DNA of 64,000 nt. Origin: Candidatus Gastranaerophilales bacterium (lineage in GTDB: Bacteria; Cyanobacteriota; Vampirovibrionia; Gastranaerophilales; Gastranaerophilaceae). This document shows, one piece after another, positions 31,332-40,250 of the stretch (positions are counted from its first letter, which is position 1; each line of letters begins with the position of its first letter). Position numbers and translations under genes: made by a program. Location of the stretch: assembly GCA_944326605.1 (NCBI GenBank), contig CALVEM010000010.1, positions 1 to 64,000 on the forward strand. Reading direction: 5' to 3'. The notes under the pieces were generated by a model, which saw nothing but the letters and a program-made list of their open reading frames with translations, did not search any database and was not told where the DNA came from.

Positions 31332-32940
31332 AATCGGGTACTCCTTCTTCTCTTGTAATCAAGCTGTGGATAGCTTTTTCATTTGTTTGAGGGTAGTCAG
31401 TTCTAAAGTGTGCACCGCGGGATTCTTTTCGCAAAAGTGCACAATAAGATACAAGCAGTGATACAGTTAACATATTTTTAAACTCATATTCTTCCTTGCT
31501 CTGGCATTTATAATCCCGTAAAAATTTAGATTTCAACTCTTTAATTTGTTCAATCGCGTCAGCTAAAGTTTTTTCGTTTCTGAATATGCCGACATTATTC
31601 CACATTATTTCCTGAAGTTCCTTCTTTAATGATGGAATATCAACTTCATCAGGTATCATGTCTTCATCAGAATATTTGTCAATTAAAGATTTAATATCTT
31701 CGTCAATCTGTTTCGGTGTTTTCAACTCTAATGATTTAAGATATTTCGCAACGGAATAGGCACATACAACGCATTCTAATAATGAGTTGCTGGCAAGCCT
31801 GTTACCGCCATGAAGTCCTGTAGATGCCGTTTCCCCTATCGCATAGAGGCCTTTTAATGATGTTTCTCCGTTCAGGTTTGTTTTAATTCCGCCCATGAAG
31901 TAATGTGCGGCAGGTGCAACCGGAATAAAGTCATGTGAAATATCTATACCGTTTTCCATACATTTTTTTGAAATAGTCGGGAAACGTTTAAAAAGTTTTG
32001 TACTCTCTATACAAGTAGCATTTAAATATACATTATCGACATTATGTTCTGCCATTTCGCTGTAATTTGCACGTGTAACAATATCTCTGGGTGCTAATTC
32101 TCTGCGTTCGTCGTATTTTTGCATAAATTCAACTCCGTCTGCATCGCAAAGTTTTGCACCTTCGCCTCTTACGGCTTCTGATATTAAAAATCTGTTTTCT
32201 TCTCCGTCGATAGCAAGTGCTGTCGGGTGAAACTGGACAAATTCCATATCCTGCAAAACGGCTCCTGCCCTGTATGCAAGAGCAATCCCGTCACCGGTTG
32301 CTCCGGAGGGATTTGTAGTATATTTATATAACTGACCTATACCGCCGGTTGCAAGAATTACGGCTGAGGAATATATTGTTTCATATTCCTGTGTATCATC
32401 ATTAAATACAATAACACCTCTGCATTCGTCTATGGAATTTACTATAAGTTCTACCGCCGAGGTTTGTTCATATATATCAATATTTTCATTTTCTTGAACT
32501 TTTTGGCATAATGCAAGCTCAATCATTCTGCCTGTGGCGTCTCCGCCGCAGTGAAGGATCCTGCGTACGCTGTGCGCAGCTTCCCTTGTAAAACTCAGGT
32601 TATTATTTTCATCTCTGTCAAATTCAACGCCGAATTTTAGCAAATCTTTTATAACAGCATCAGAATTTTCAGATATATATTTTACGGTATTAAAGTCGCT
32701 TAATCCGGCACCTGCCTTAATAGTATCTGAAATATGCGAGGCTGTGGAATCGTTTTTATTCTCTTTCATAACACCGACAATACCGCCCTGTGCGTATAAA
32801 GAGTTACTTTCTCCGAATTTGGATTTTGTAACTATTAAAATACCGTCAGTGAGATTAATGTTCTGTTCAATTTTTAATGCGGCATACAAACCTGCAATAC
32901 CGCTGCCGATTATTACTGCCGAATATTTTGAATATTTCAT
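31321..32940 (-). CDS. nadB: L-aspartate oxidase
   Basis: 539 aa. The FAD-binding loop is VIIGSGIAGLYAALKI, with YAQGGIVGV, HCGGDATGRMIE, LATGGIGQLYKYTTNPSGATGDGIALAYRAGA, DMEFVQFHPTAL and GLHGGNRLASNSLLE. Family members use fumarate or oxygen to oxidise aspartate to iminoaspartate; in an anaerobe fumarate is likely. It is the first gene of nadB-nadC. A terminator at 33022-33050 belongs to the gene upstream. Confidence 0.97.
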   Translation of the reverse strand: MKYSKYSAVIIGSGIAGLYAALKIEQNINLTDGILIVTKSKFGESNSLYAQGGIVGVMKENKNDSTASHISDTIKAGAGLSDFNTVKYISENSDAVIKDLLKFGVEFDRDENNNLSFTREAAHSVRRILHCGGDATGRMIELALCQKVQENENIDIYEQTSAVELIVNSIDECRGVIVFNDDTQEYETIYSSAVILATGGIGQLYKYTTNPSGATGDGIALAYRAGAVLQDMEFVQFHPTALAIDGEENRFLISEAVRGEGAKLCDADGVEFMQKYDERRELAPRDIVTRANYSEMAEHNVDNVYLNATCIESTKLFKRFPTISKKCMENGIDISHDFIPVAPAAHYFMGGIKTNLNGETSLKGLYAIGETASTGLHGGNRLASNSLLECVVCAYSVAKYLKSLELKTPKQIDEDIKSLIDKYSDEDMIPDEVDIPSLKKELQEIMWNNVGIFRNEKTLADAIEQIKELKSKFLRDYKCQSKEEYEFKNMLTVSLLVSYCALLRKESRGAHFRTDYPQTNEKAIHSLITREEGVPDFVK

Positions 32941-33021
32941 AATACACCTTATGTATATTTACCATTTATATAATAGCTCAAAATAAAATATTTTGCCATT
33001 ATTAAATATTAAGATTTAATT

Positions 33022-33050
33022 AAAAAACCTCTTTTTTAAAGAGGTTTTTT
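33022..33050 (-). terminator. Terminator of the gene at 33056-33370
   Basis: Perfect AAAAAACCTC / GAGGTTTTTT stem with a 9-nt loop and a T-run on either strand. Confidence 0.88.
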
Positions 33051-33055
33051 AATTT

Positions 33056-33370
33056 TTATTTTTTTGCCTTTTCAGGAGCTTTTTTATCCGGATTGTGTTT
33101 TACGTGATGTTTTTTATACGGTTTTACTTTTTGATTTTTATAAGGACAATCCGGTGCAAATTCGCTTCCATAGTACATCGGTGCATCGTATCTTGGCATC
33201 GGCATCGGACATGAACATCTAACCGGTGTGCCGACAGATGCATAATATAAACACAGTGCAACAAGACATCCTACAAAAGATGCAAAAATTGTTGCTAAAA
33301 ATTTCTGAAAATCAGGACTTACTGCCCATCTGTCGTAATCTTGTTTTTTCTGGTTGTTCTCGTCGCTCAT
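33056..33370 (-). CDS. Small single-helix membrane protein, unknown
   Basis: 104 aa. A polar N-terminus precedes one membrane helix (FLATIFASFVGCLVALCLYYASV, about 24-46). A short Cys/Pro/Met-rich segment follows (CSCPMPMPRYDAPMYYG), then a basic tail ending in KKAPEKAKK. The CSCPMPMP segment could bind metal, but that is speculation. AAAGGAG lies upstream of the ATG and a strong terminator follows, so it is its own transcript. No family recognised. Confidence 0.65.
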   Translation of the reverse strand: MSDENNQKKQDYDRWAVSPDFQKFLATIFASFVGCLVALCLYYASVGTPVRCSCPMPMPRYDAPMYYGSEFAPDCPYKNQKVKPYKKHHVKHNPDKKAPEKAKK

Positions 33371-33601
33371 AAGCTCTCCTTTAAATTTTTGATCTGTACC
33401 TGCTAATTCAAATTATATTATACATTATTTTTTCAAAAAATAAACATCTTTTTAAAATTTATGTTAAAAAAAATTTTATTTCCCATCTAAATCCAAATAT
33501 TACTTATCAATCAGCGCTGCATAATATAATTCTCAAATCTTAACAATAATGGGATTAATTACAATAAAATAAATTTTATAAGTAATACAGGGAGAAAAAT
33601 T
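33371..33601. other. AT-rich divergent intergenic region
   Basis: It holds the promoters of two divergent genes. A TATAAG-type -10 near 33579 precedes the response regulator, which has a GGGAG ribosome-binding site. Nothing else is recognised. Confidence 0.4.
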
Positions 33602-34261
33602 ATGACAATAAATGTATTACTTGTTGAAGATCAAAAACTTATCAGAGTTGGTTTAAAATCTCTTTTTGAAGGACAGAATGATATTGAAGTAACAGCTGAA
33701 GCTCAAACCGGTAAGGAAGCTGTTGAAAAATTCCGTACAACTCATCCTGATGTTGTTGTGATGGATATAGGGCTTCCTGATATATCAGGTATTGAGGCCA
33801 CTAAACGAATTCTTGAAATAAATAGTAAAGCTAAAGTTATAATTCTGACATCCCACCTGAGCGAACAGGAAGTTATGGATGCGCTTCATGCAGGTGCCTG
33901 TGCTTATGCTATGAAAGATATAAGTACAGATATTTTAAAAATGGTTATAAAAACGGTGGATGAAGGTGCGATGTGGCTTGATCCTCAGGTAGTTCCGATA
34001 TTAAGGGAGAAAAACTGCGGAGTTATTCCTCCCCGTCAAATGTCGAGGGCAATGTTTAAAGAACAGCATGCAAATCTTACTCAGCGTGAATATGAAGTTT
34101 TGAAACTCGTTGTCGAAGGACTTTCCAATAACGAAATTGCTCAGGAATTAACAATTTCAGAGCACACGGCAAAGGCGCACGTATGTAATATCATTCAAAA
34201 ACTGGTGGTTGATGACAGGACGCAGGCTGCTGTTAAAGCTTTGAAGGAAGGGTTGGTTTAA
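33602..34261 (+). CDS. NarL/FixJ-family response regulator
   Basis: 219 aa. The receiver domain spans about 1-120 with the acid pair E9-D10, phosphoacceptor D55 in VVMDIGLPD, Thr/Ser in ILTSHLS and Lys in YAMKDIS. The LuxR-type HTH occupies about 155-219 (LTQREYEVLKLVVEGLSNNEIAQELTISEHTAKAHVCNIIQKL). A longer than usual linker (VPILREKNCGVIPPRQMSRAMF) joins them. No histidine kinase gene lies nearby, so it is an orphan in this window. Cyanobacterial NblR/RpaB-like roles cannot be inferred. Confidence 0.93.
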   Translation: MTINVLLVEDQKLIRVGLKSLFEGQNDIEVTAEAQTGKEAVEKFRTTHPDVVVMDIGLPDISGIEATKRILEINSKAKVIILTSHLSEQEVMDALHAGACAYAMKDISTDILKMVIKTVDEGAMWLDPQVVPILREKNCGVIPPRQMSRAMFKEQHANLTQREYEVLKLVVEGLSNNEIAQELTISEHTAKAHVCNIIQKLVVDDRTQAAVKALKEGLV

Positions 34262-34321
34262 TATTCTTGAAAAATTCGGCTGTTTCTGATATATTAGAAA
34301 AACCGTACAAGGATAAGCTAA

Positions 34322-35905
34322 ATGTTAAAAACTGATATATTTTCAAACGTTAAAGGTGATTTAACCGGCGGGATTACAGCCGGTATAATTGCGCTGCCGC
34401 TTGCTATAGCTTTTGGAGTTTCAAGCGGACTGGGCGCTGCTGCAGGAATTTACGGCGCAATAATTGTTGGTATGCTTGCCTCAATTTTTGGCGGTACACC
34501 TACTCAGATATCCGGTCCTACTGGTCCGTTGACGGTTGTAGCGGCATCCGTGGTCGCATTGCATTCTTCAAATCCGGAATTAATTTTCACTGCAATATTT
34601 TTATCAGGAATTTTTCAGATTATTCTTGGAATTTTTAAAGTAGGTAAACTTGTTAATTTTATTCCTTATCCTGTAATTTCAGGTTTTATGAGCGGTATAG
34701 GAGCAATTATAATCCTTTTGCAGATAAATCCTTTATTGGGGCTGAATTTTTCTGGAACTCCCGTAGAAGGTTTAATAAACGCTGTCAAATCTTTTCATAT
34801 CGTAGATTTACAAAGTATTATTCTTGGAGCTGTCGCGCTTGCTATAGTGTTTTTTACGCCTAAACGAATTTCCAAAATTGTTCCGCCACCTTTGATTGCA
34901 TTAATTGTAGGTACGGTTGCGGCAATTTTATTTAATTTTGAGGTTCAAACAATAGGTGAAATTCCAAGATATATTCCTTCTTTGATGCTGCCTGATTTCA
35001 GTTTTGATAATATTGAAACAATTATACCTATAGCTCTTACTATTGCGGTTTTGGGTTCTATTGATTCTCTTTTAACTTCTCTTGTTGCCGATTCTATGAC
35101 AAAAACAAAACACGATTCGAACAGAGAGTTGATTGGACAGGGTATAGGTAATATGGTTTCCTCATTGTTTGGCGGCCTTGTTTCCTGCGGAGCTACAATG
35201 CGCACTGCGGTAAATATCAAAAGCGGCGGAAAAACCCGGCTATCCGGTGTTATTCATTCTATATTTCTTATTATGATTGTTGCTTTCTTTGCCCCTCTTG
35301 CTGCAAAAATTCCTATGGCAGTCCTTGCCGGAATTTTGATTAAAGTCGGAGTTAGTATTGTTGATTATAAATTTATCAAATTATTAAAAGCTGCACCGCG
35401 AAATGATTTACTCGTAATGCTTTTAGTATTTTTAATTACAATTTTTGATGATTTAATGCTGGCAGTCGGTGTCGGTGTTGTGTTATCTTCTATTCTTTTT
35501 GCTGCAAATGTTGCCAGACAAACTGATGTTAAGCTTGTCGGGCTGACTAATTATACGGATGAAAATTTTATAGATGAAGATATAAAAAATGATACAATGA
35601 TTATGCATATAGACGGAACTCTGTTTTTCGGCTCCGCATCACAAATTGCAGCAAGAATGAATGAGGTTCTTGACTACAAAAATGTAATTATAGACTGTTC
35701 AAATTTAAAAAGTATGGATATTTCGGCTGTATTTGCTCTGGAGGATCTTGTTTTAACTCTTAAAAGTAAAAAAGCCAGGGTTATAATTATTTTTAATAAT
35801 CGTGAAATTGCAGCTTCTACTTTAAAATTGGGATTAAGAAAACTAATTAATCAGAATGATATTGCATTTTCTTCTCAGGAAGCTGTAGATAGTATACAAA
35901 ATTGA
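34322..35905 (+). CDS. SulP-family anion transporter with STAS domain
   Basis: 527 aa. The opening FSNVKGDLTGGITAGIIALPLAIAFGVSSG and the GGTPTQISGPTGPLTVV segment define SulP. About 12 membrane helices run to residue 400 or so, followed by a cytoplasmic STAS domain (MIMHIDGTLFFGSASQIAARM ... VIIDCSNLKSMDISAVFALE). SulP proteins carry sulfate, bicarbonate or other anions; the substrate cannot be told from sequence. AAGGAT lies 9 nt before the start. It is 60 nt from the response regulator and may be co-transcribed. Confidence 0.93.
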   Translation: MLKTDIFSNVKGDLTGGITAGIIALPLAIAFGVSSGLGAAAGIYGAIIVGMLASIFGGTPTQISGPTGPLTVVAASVVALHSSNPELIFTAIFLSGIFQIILGIFKVGKLVNFIPYPVISGFMSGIGAIIILLQINPLLGLNFSGTPVEGLINAVKSFHIVDLQSIILGAVALAIVFFTPKRISKIVPPPLIALIVGTVAAILFNFEVQTIGEIPRYIPSLMLPDFSFDNIETIIPIALTIAVLGSIDSLLTSLVADSMTKTKHDSNRELIGQGIGNMVSSLFGGLVSCGATMRTAVNIKSGGKTRLSGVIHSIFLIMIVAFFAPLAAKIPMAVLAGILIKVGVSIVDYKFIKLLKAAPRNDLLVMLLVFLITIFDDLMLAVGVGVVLSSILFAANVARQTDVKLVGLTNYTDENFIDEDIKNDTMIMHIDGTLFFGSASQIAARMNEVLDYKNVIIDCSNLKSMDISAVFALEDLVLTLKSKKARVIIIFNNREIAASTLKLGLRKLINQNDIAFSSQEAVDSIQN

Positions 35906-35944
35906 TGAAAAATGATATTATAATTTTATTAAGAAGGAGGGAAT

Positions 35945-36523
35945 ATGAAAAAAATTTTTGTATTATTGTGTATGCTTCTGGCAATGCAAACGGCAGTTTA
36001 TGCGGATGCAGAAACTGATATGCATCAGGCATATATAGCTAAAATTCAGGCTCAAGGCATAACTTACAACACATATAACTTTTTTGGAGCAATCAGCAAC
36101 GGTAATGTACAGCTTGTTGATTTGTTTTTAAAATCAGGAATGAGTCCTGAAGCTACATTTCTGAAGGCTCCGGCTATTTATGTAGCAATTTCAAGTAACC
36201 AGAACGAAATCGTAAAACTTCTGCTTGAAAACAAAGTAGATCCAAATAAAGAAATTGCTGGACTTTCTCCTTTAATTATGGCAATAAGAAACAAAGATGC
36301 GCAGATTGTCCAAACTCTGATTGAATACGGCGCTGATGTAAACAAAGAAGTAGGTTATACGAAACCTCTTGCTTATGCAATTCAGAAAAAACAGCCTAAA
36401 ATTGTTGAGTTACTCATAAATGCCGGTGCAAAACCTGATAATGAAATTTTAATAAAAGCATTAAAATCAGATGATAATTATATTAAAAATGCTGTTTTAA
36501 CAAAGTTTAAAACAATGGATTAA
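35945..36523 (+). CDS. Exported ankyrin-repeat protein
   Basis: 192 aa. The signal peptide is MKKIFVLLCMLLAMQTAVYA. Four ankyrin-like repeats then run from about residue 45 to 165 (NFFGAISNGNVQLVDLFLKSG, PAIYVAISSNQNEIVKLLLEN, SPLIMAIRNKDAQIVQTLIEYG, KPLAYAIQKKQPKIVELLINAG). It presumably works in the periplasm or outside as a binding protein. AAGGAGGG lies 4 nt before the ATG and a bidirectional terminator follows. Confidence 0.88.
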   Translation: MKKIFVLLCMLLAMQTAVYADAETDMHQAYIAKIQAQGITYNTYNFFGAISNGNVQLVDLFLKSGMSPEATFLKAPAIYVAISSNQNEIVKLLLENKVDPNKEIAGLSPLIMAIRNKDAQIVQTLIEYGADVNKEVGYTKPLAYAIQKKQPKIVELLINAGAKPDNEILIKALKSDDNYIKNAVLTKFKTMD

Positions 36524-36551
36524 AAAAAGAGGCTTTTAAAGCCTCTTTTTT
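36523..36551. terminator. Bidirectional terminator
   Basis: AAAAAAGAGGC / GCCTCTTTTTT lies between the ankyrin gene and the convergent LEA-like gene, overlapping the stop codon of the latter. Confidence 0.9.
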
Positions 36552-36789
36552 ATACATTTTTTTCTTTTTCGTGCTTTTTGTCTTTAGCTTCATCTATTTT
36601 TTCTGCGACTTTTTCTTTTACATTGTGCGCTTTTTCTTTTATATCTTCCTTTAATTCATGTGCTTTTTCTTTTGCATTATGTGCATCTGCTTTAACGTTT
36701 TCTTTAATTTCTTCAGCTTTCTCTTTTACCTTGTGTGCTGCATCATGCATTTTTTCTTTCATTGTTTCTTTGTTATTTTCATTTTTCAT
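36550..36789 (-). CDS. LEA-like amphipathic repeat protein
   Basis: 79 aa. It consists almost wholly of Lys/Glu/Ala/His with an 11-residue-like periodicity (AHKVKEKAEEIKENVKADAHNAKEKAHELKED...), resembling group 3 late-embryogenesis-abundant proteins and apolipoprotein-like helices. It has no hydrophobic segment and no cysteine. Such proteins are disordered in water and helical on membranes or on drying. The role here, perhaps stress protection, is inferred from composition only. Confidence 0.7.
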   Translation of the reverse strand: MKNENNKETMKEKMHDAAHKVKEKAEEIKENVKADAHNAKEKAHELKEDIKEKAHNVKEKVAEKIDEAKDKKHEKEKNV

Positions 36790-36939
36790 AAAATATTCCT
36801 TTCATTTTCCCTACAAATTTATTATTTACTCTGAAAGGATGAATTTTATGCGAAAAAAGTACTAGTTTATAAATATTTTTTCTTAGTATGTTATAATATA
36901 TTTGTTAATCTAATCATTATTATAGAGCGGATGTGAGAG

Positions 36940-38379
36940 ATGGAAGGAAGTATAAAGAAAAACTATTATCTGATTTTTAATAATATAATGACTTATCTTC
37001 CGTCAAGAATTTTAATTATTTTAAACTCTGTTATAATTGTTCCTCTCTTTGCTTACTTTCTGGACGAAAAGCAGATAAGTATTTATCTTATTGCCTTGCA
37101 AATATTGAATTTGATATGTACCTGTTCTTTTGATTGGATTACAAAAGCGGTGCTAAGGTTCTACGAAAAATATAATATAAAACAAGCTCTTTCAACATTT
37201 TTTTCAAGTATTTTCTGGCTTTCTGTTATTGTATATATATTTATAATTATATGTTATTTTGCCTTCAAGGGGTTGATTTTAGAACGATTTGCCGTTGATA
37301 ATATGTCTTTTTTATTTACGACGCTTCTTGTTATTCCCTGCGGTATCAGGCAATTTTTGTATCAGGTTTTAAGGGTAAGAAATCAGGCAAAATTATATAC
37401 ATTAAGTATACTTTTATACCAGCTTTCATTTATTGTATTATTTTTTGCTATTACGAGAATAGTCCCAAATGCCCATGCTGTATTGTTTGCGATGCTTGTT
37501 GCGATTATATTTATTGATATTTATATAATCCGTTCAATATATTTGAATTACAAAATTGAATACAGGATTGATACAAGAATTCTCAGTGAAGTTTTGAAGT
37601 ATGCACTGCCTTTAATTATTACTAATACCTCATACTGGGCAATATTAAATTATTCAAAATTAATATTCCAGAATATGCATGAATTCTTGAATACGGCAAT
37701 TACCGGTATTTCGTGGATGTTATCAGGGAATATTATTCAACCGCTTGTAACTGTATTTACTTTTGCAAGTTTTCCGGTGCTCATCAGAAAGTTTGAGTTA
37801 AAACGGCTTTATAAATCCTATTTTACAAATATTTTACAGCTGTATTGTTTTTTACTGCTTCCTATTTTATGTATATTCTGTTATTTTTCAAAAGAGATAG
37901 TTTATATAATGCTCCCGAAAAACTATGAAATGGTCTCTGTTATGCTTCCGTTTTTTGCCTTGGGAATATTTTTGCATGAGTTTATGAAACTTATTAACAT
38001 AAAGTATCACTTAAAGAATAGGACTTATATTGAGATGTTGTTTGGTGTTTCTATAGCCGTAGGTGCCTACTTATTAAATATAAAAATGATTATTTTATAT
38101 TCGGTTTTAGGTGCTGCTGTTGCTTTGTTTTTGAGCGAGGCATTACTTGTATTTATAAATTTAGTAGTAAAATTCAGAAGTTTTGATTATTTAAATTATA
38201 CAAAAATCTTAAAGACATTTTTATTGCTTGCCTTTATCGGAATTATTCTGCTCGGTGCAGTTCAATTTATTTTTATGCCGTTTACGGCAAATAAATATCT
38301 TTACATAACAAAAATATTTATTTATGTTATAAGTTATTATGCTGTATCTTACAGACTAAGAGATAAAATATTAGCTTAG
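36940..38379 (+). CDS. Polysaccharide flippase-like (MOP superfamily) membrane protein
   Basis: 479 aa with about 12-14 hydrophobic helices. The length, the helix pattern and the N-terminal region (YLPSRILIILNSVIIVPLFAYFLD) match Wzx/MATE-type oligosaccharide flippases. These move undecaprenyl-linked sugars across the inner membrane. No glycosyltransferase genes are adjacent here; some lie at 47-50 kb. The ribosome-binding site is weak (GTGAGAG). It overlaps the convergent gene at 38376 by 4 nt. Confidence 0.8.
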   Translation: MEGSIKKNYYLIFNNIMTYLPSRILIILNSVIIVPLFAYFLDEKQISIYLIALQILNLICTCSFDWITKAVLRFYEKYNIKQALSTFFSSIFWLSVIVYIFIIICYFAFKGLILERFAVDNMSFLFTTLLVIPCGIRQFLYQVLRVRNQAKLYTLSILLYQLSFIVLFFAITRIVPNAHAVLFAMLVAIIFIDIYIIRSIYLNYKIEYRIDTRILSEVLKYALPLIITNTSYWAILNYSKLIFQNMHEFLNTAITGISWMLSGNIIQPLVTVFTFASFPVLIRKFELKRLYKSYFTNILQLYCFLLLPILCIFCYFSKEIVYIMLPKNYEMVSVMLPFFALGIFLHEFMKLINIKYHLKNRTYIEMLFGVSIAVGAYLLNIKMIILYSVLGAAVALFLSEALLVFINLVVKFRSFDYLNYTKILKTFLLLAFIGIILLGAVQFIFMPFTANKYLYITKIFIYVISYYAVSYRLRDKILA

Positions 38380-40145
38380 GGGATAAAAACAAATTTGTGT
38401 TTTATTTTGAAATTCTTTTTATCATCCAACAGTGCTTTTCTTAATTTTTGATAATTTGCTTCCTGCGTTGACGTCGGATTATATCTGCACCAGACAGAGT
38501 ATTTGACTGCAACATGCGGAGTTTCTTTAGGTTTTAAAAGTTTGTATTTTACATCTGATAATTTATTGTCTTTTGCAAACTTTTTGAAATCTTTTATATT
38601 TTTTGTAAATTCATCGTATTTAATTCCCATTGTGTTTTGATCAAGCCAGTAGAGTGTTACTTTATGGTAGCCGGCATCCGTATAAACTTTATTGAATAAA
38701 GCAACATAAGAATTTAATTTATCTTTGTGAACTATATTTTCAAATATAGTTTTGTTAACTGTATTTTGTATTACGTCAAGATTGGGCGTTAAAATCAAGC
38801 CTCTGAATGCTGCAACTTCCGATTCATTTTTTAACAGGAACATTTTTTGAAGTTCAGCTGTTTGAAAATTTCTTAAAAAATCAACAACTTTCCTGTCTAT
38901 ATTCCCGCGTATCTCAAGTTCATCCAGACATTTAGTCATTGTATCATACATTACTTTAATTTTTCTTTCTTCTTCCAAAAGCAGGAAAAGCTGCGGAGAT
39001 TCTTGTATCAAATATATATTTACACATATATTTGAATATTCATTTAACAGTTGAATATCTTTATTAGACAGGTTGTCAAGTACTATGTCCGATATTTCTT
39101 TGTAAGTTTCATCCCCTATCACGGGAGAAATAATATCAGCGGTCTGCATTATTCTCTTCAGCATTTTTACAGGTCTGTCTTTTATAAGTCTCAGATTTGA
39201 TATTTCCTGCAAATGTCTTTTATAAGAGAACATTCTGTAATAAAGATAATCCTCATCATTTTTTATATATGAAAGATTATTCAAATAACCTGCAGAAGCA
39301 AGATCGACAAATGCAGTTGATGCAAAAAATCTTCTTGATAACTGAAGTCTTTCGCCTAAAAATGCTTCAGGAACAATTTCAACCGTTACACTTTTGTCTT
39401 TTGTTTTTAATTTAAGAAAAAATTCCGGTATTATTGATATAGTTCTCATATAACGGGGCATTTCACTGTTATATGAAACCTTATCGCTAAAAAGATTTAC
39501 GGGGGAATAATTTTCAATTAAAATTTCATTTGATTTGAGAAAGTACGGCAGTTCAACTTTTTTGCTGCCAGGAGTACCGTCCAGCGTTTTTTGAGTGTAT
39601 TTAACATAATCTTTTCCTTCTAATACGATCGGAATCGAAGATGTAATAGCTTTTACATTTTTTCTATGCAAGGAAGAATTATTCCCGAGAACCTGAAATG
39701 GATTTTGGTCAATATATAGAGATTGATCTCTCAATGTATTAATATAGGAATTAAAGAAATACTGGAAAGAATCCATTTTATCCACGACGGAATTTGCAAT
39801 ATCTTCTGCGTTTTCTCGGTCATAGTTGTATTCACCTAAATATACACCCACTGCGAAATCAAGATCATTCGGAATTGGATTATTTTTCAAAAATCCGGAG
39901 CCGTAAGCATTTTTGAAAACATATTTGTAGGAATTGCCTTCCAGTGCCGAATTAGTTTTAGCAAACTGTAGCGCTTTATCAATACTTTTTATTGTGCCTG
40001 AGATATTTGAAAATCCGTCAGTTTCTGTGTACGGATTAAGGTATAAAAAAGTAACTTCTTTGTTTGATACAAAATAATAACCTGCGGCTATAATGATTAT
40101 AGCAAGTGTAATAACAATAAATTTAATATTCTTAATTTTCAACAT
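38376..40145 (-). CDS. Large membrane-anchored protein of unknown function
   Basis: 589 aa. One N-terminal membrane helix (FIVITLAIIIIAAGYYFVS, about 9-27) anchors a large polar domain. It contains several helical segments (e.g. DIVLDNLSNKDIQLLNEYSN) and a C-terminal alpha/beta stretch (HVAVKYSVWCRYNPTSTQEANY). I recognise no family. No ribosome-binding site is visible; a TATAAT-like box lies 9 nt before the ATG, so a very short leader is likely. It overlaps the flippase gene tail to tail. Confidence 0.7.
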   Translation of the reverse strand: MLKIKNIKFIVITLAIIIIAAGYYFVSNKEVTFLYLNPYTETDGFSNISGTIKSIDKALQFAKTNSALEGNSYKYVFKNAYGSGFLKNNPIPNDLDFAVGVYLGEYNYDRENAEDIANSVVDKMDSFQYFFNSYINTLRDQSLYIDQNPFQVLGNNSSLHRKNVKAITSSIPIVLEGKDYVKYTQKTLDGTPGSKKVELPYFLKSNEILIENYSPVNLFSDKVSYNSEMPRYMRTISIIPEFFLKLKTKDKSVTVEIVPEAFLGERLQLSRRFFASTAFVDLASAGYLNNLSYIKNDEDYLYYRMFSYKRHLQEISNLRLIKDRPVKMLKRIMQTADIISPVIGDETYKEISDIVLDNLSNKDIQLLNEYSNICVNIYLIQESPQLFLLLEEERKIKVMYDTMTKCLDELEIRGNIDRKVVDFLRNFQTAELQKMFLLKNESEVAAFRGLILTPNLDVIQNTVNKTIFENIVHKDKLNSYVALFNKVYTDAGYHKVTLYWLDQNTMGIKYDEFTKNIKDFKKFAKDNKLSDVKYKLLKPKETPHVAVKYSVWCRYNPTSTQEANYQKLRKALLDDKKNFKIKHKFVFIP

Positions 40146-40204
40146 AATACTTTAATTATATATATTTATAAAAAATATGTCAATTTTTACAAAGTATTGT
40201 ATTT

Positions 40205-40234
40205 TTGTAAAATTAGGAGTAAAATTTATATATT
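40205..40234 (+). promoter_or_regulatory. Promoter of pckA
   Basis: TTGTAA, an 18-nt spacer and TATATT. The predicted start is about 10 nt before the ATG at 40251. Confidence 0.5.
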
Positions 40235-40250
40235 GCGAGGTGAATTATAT

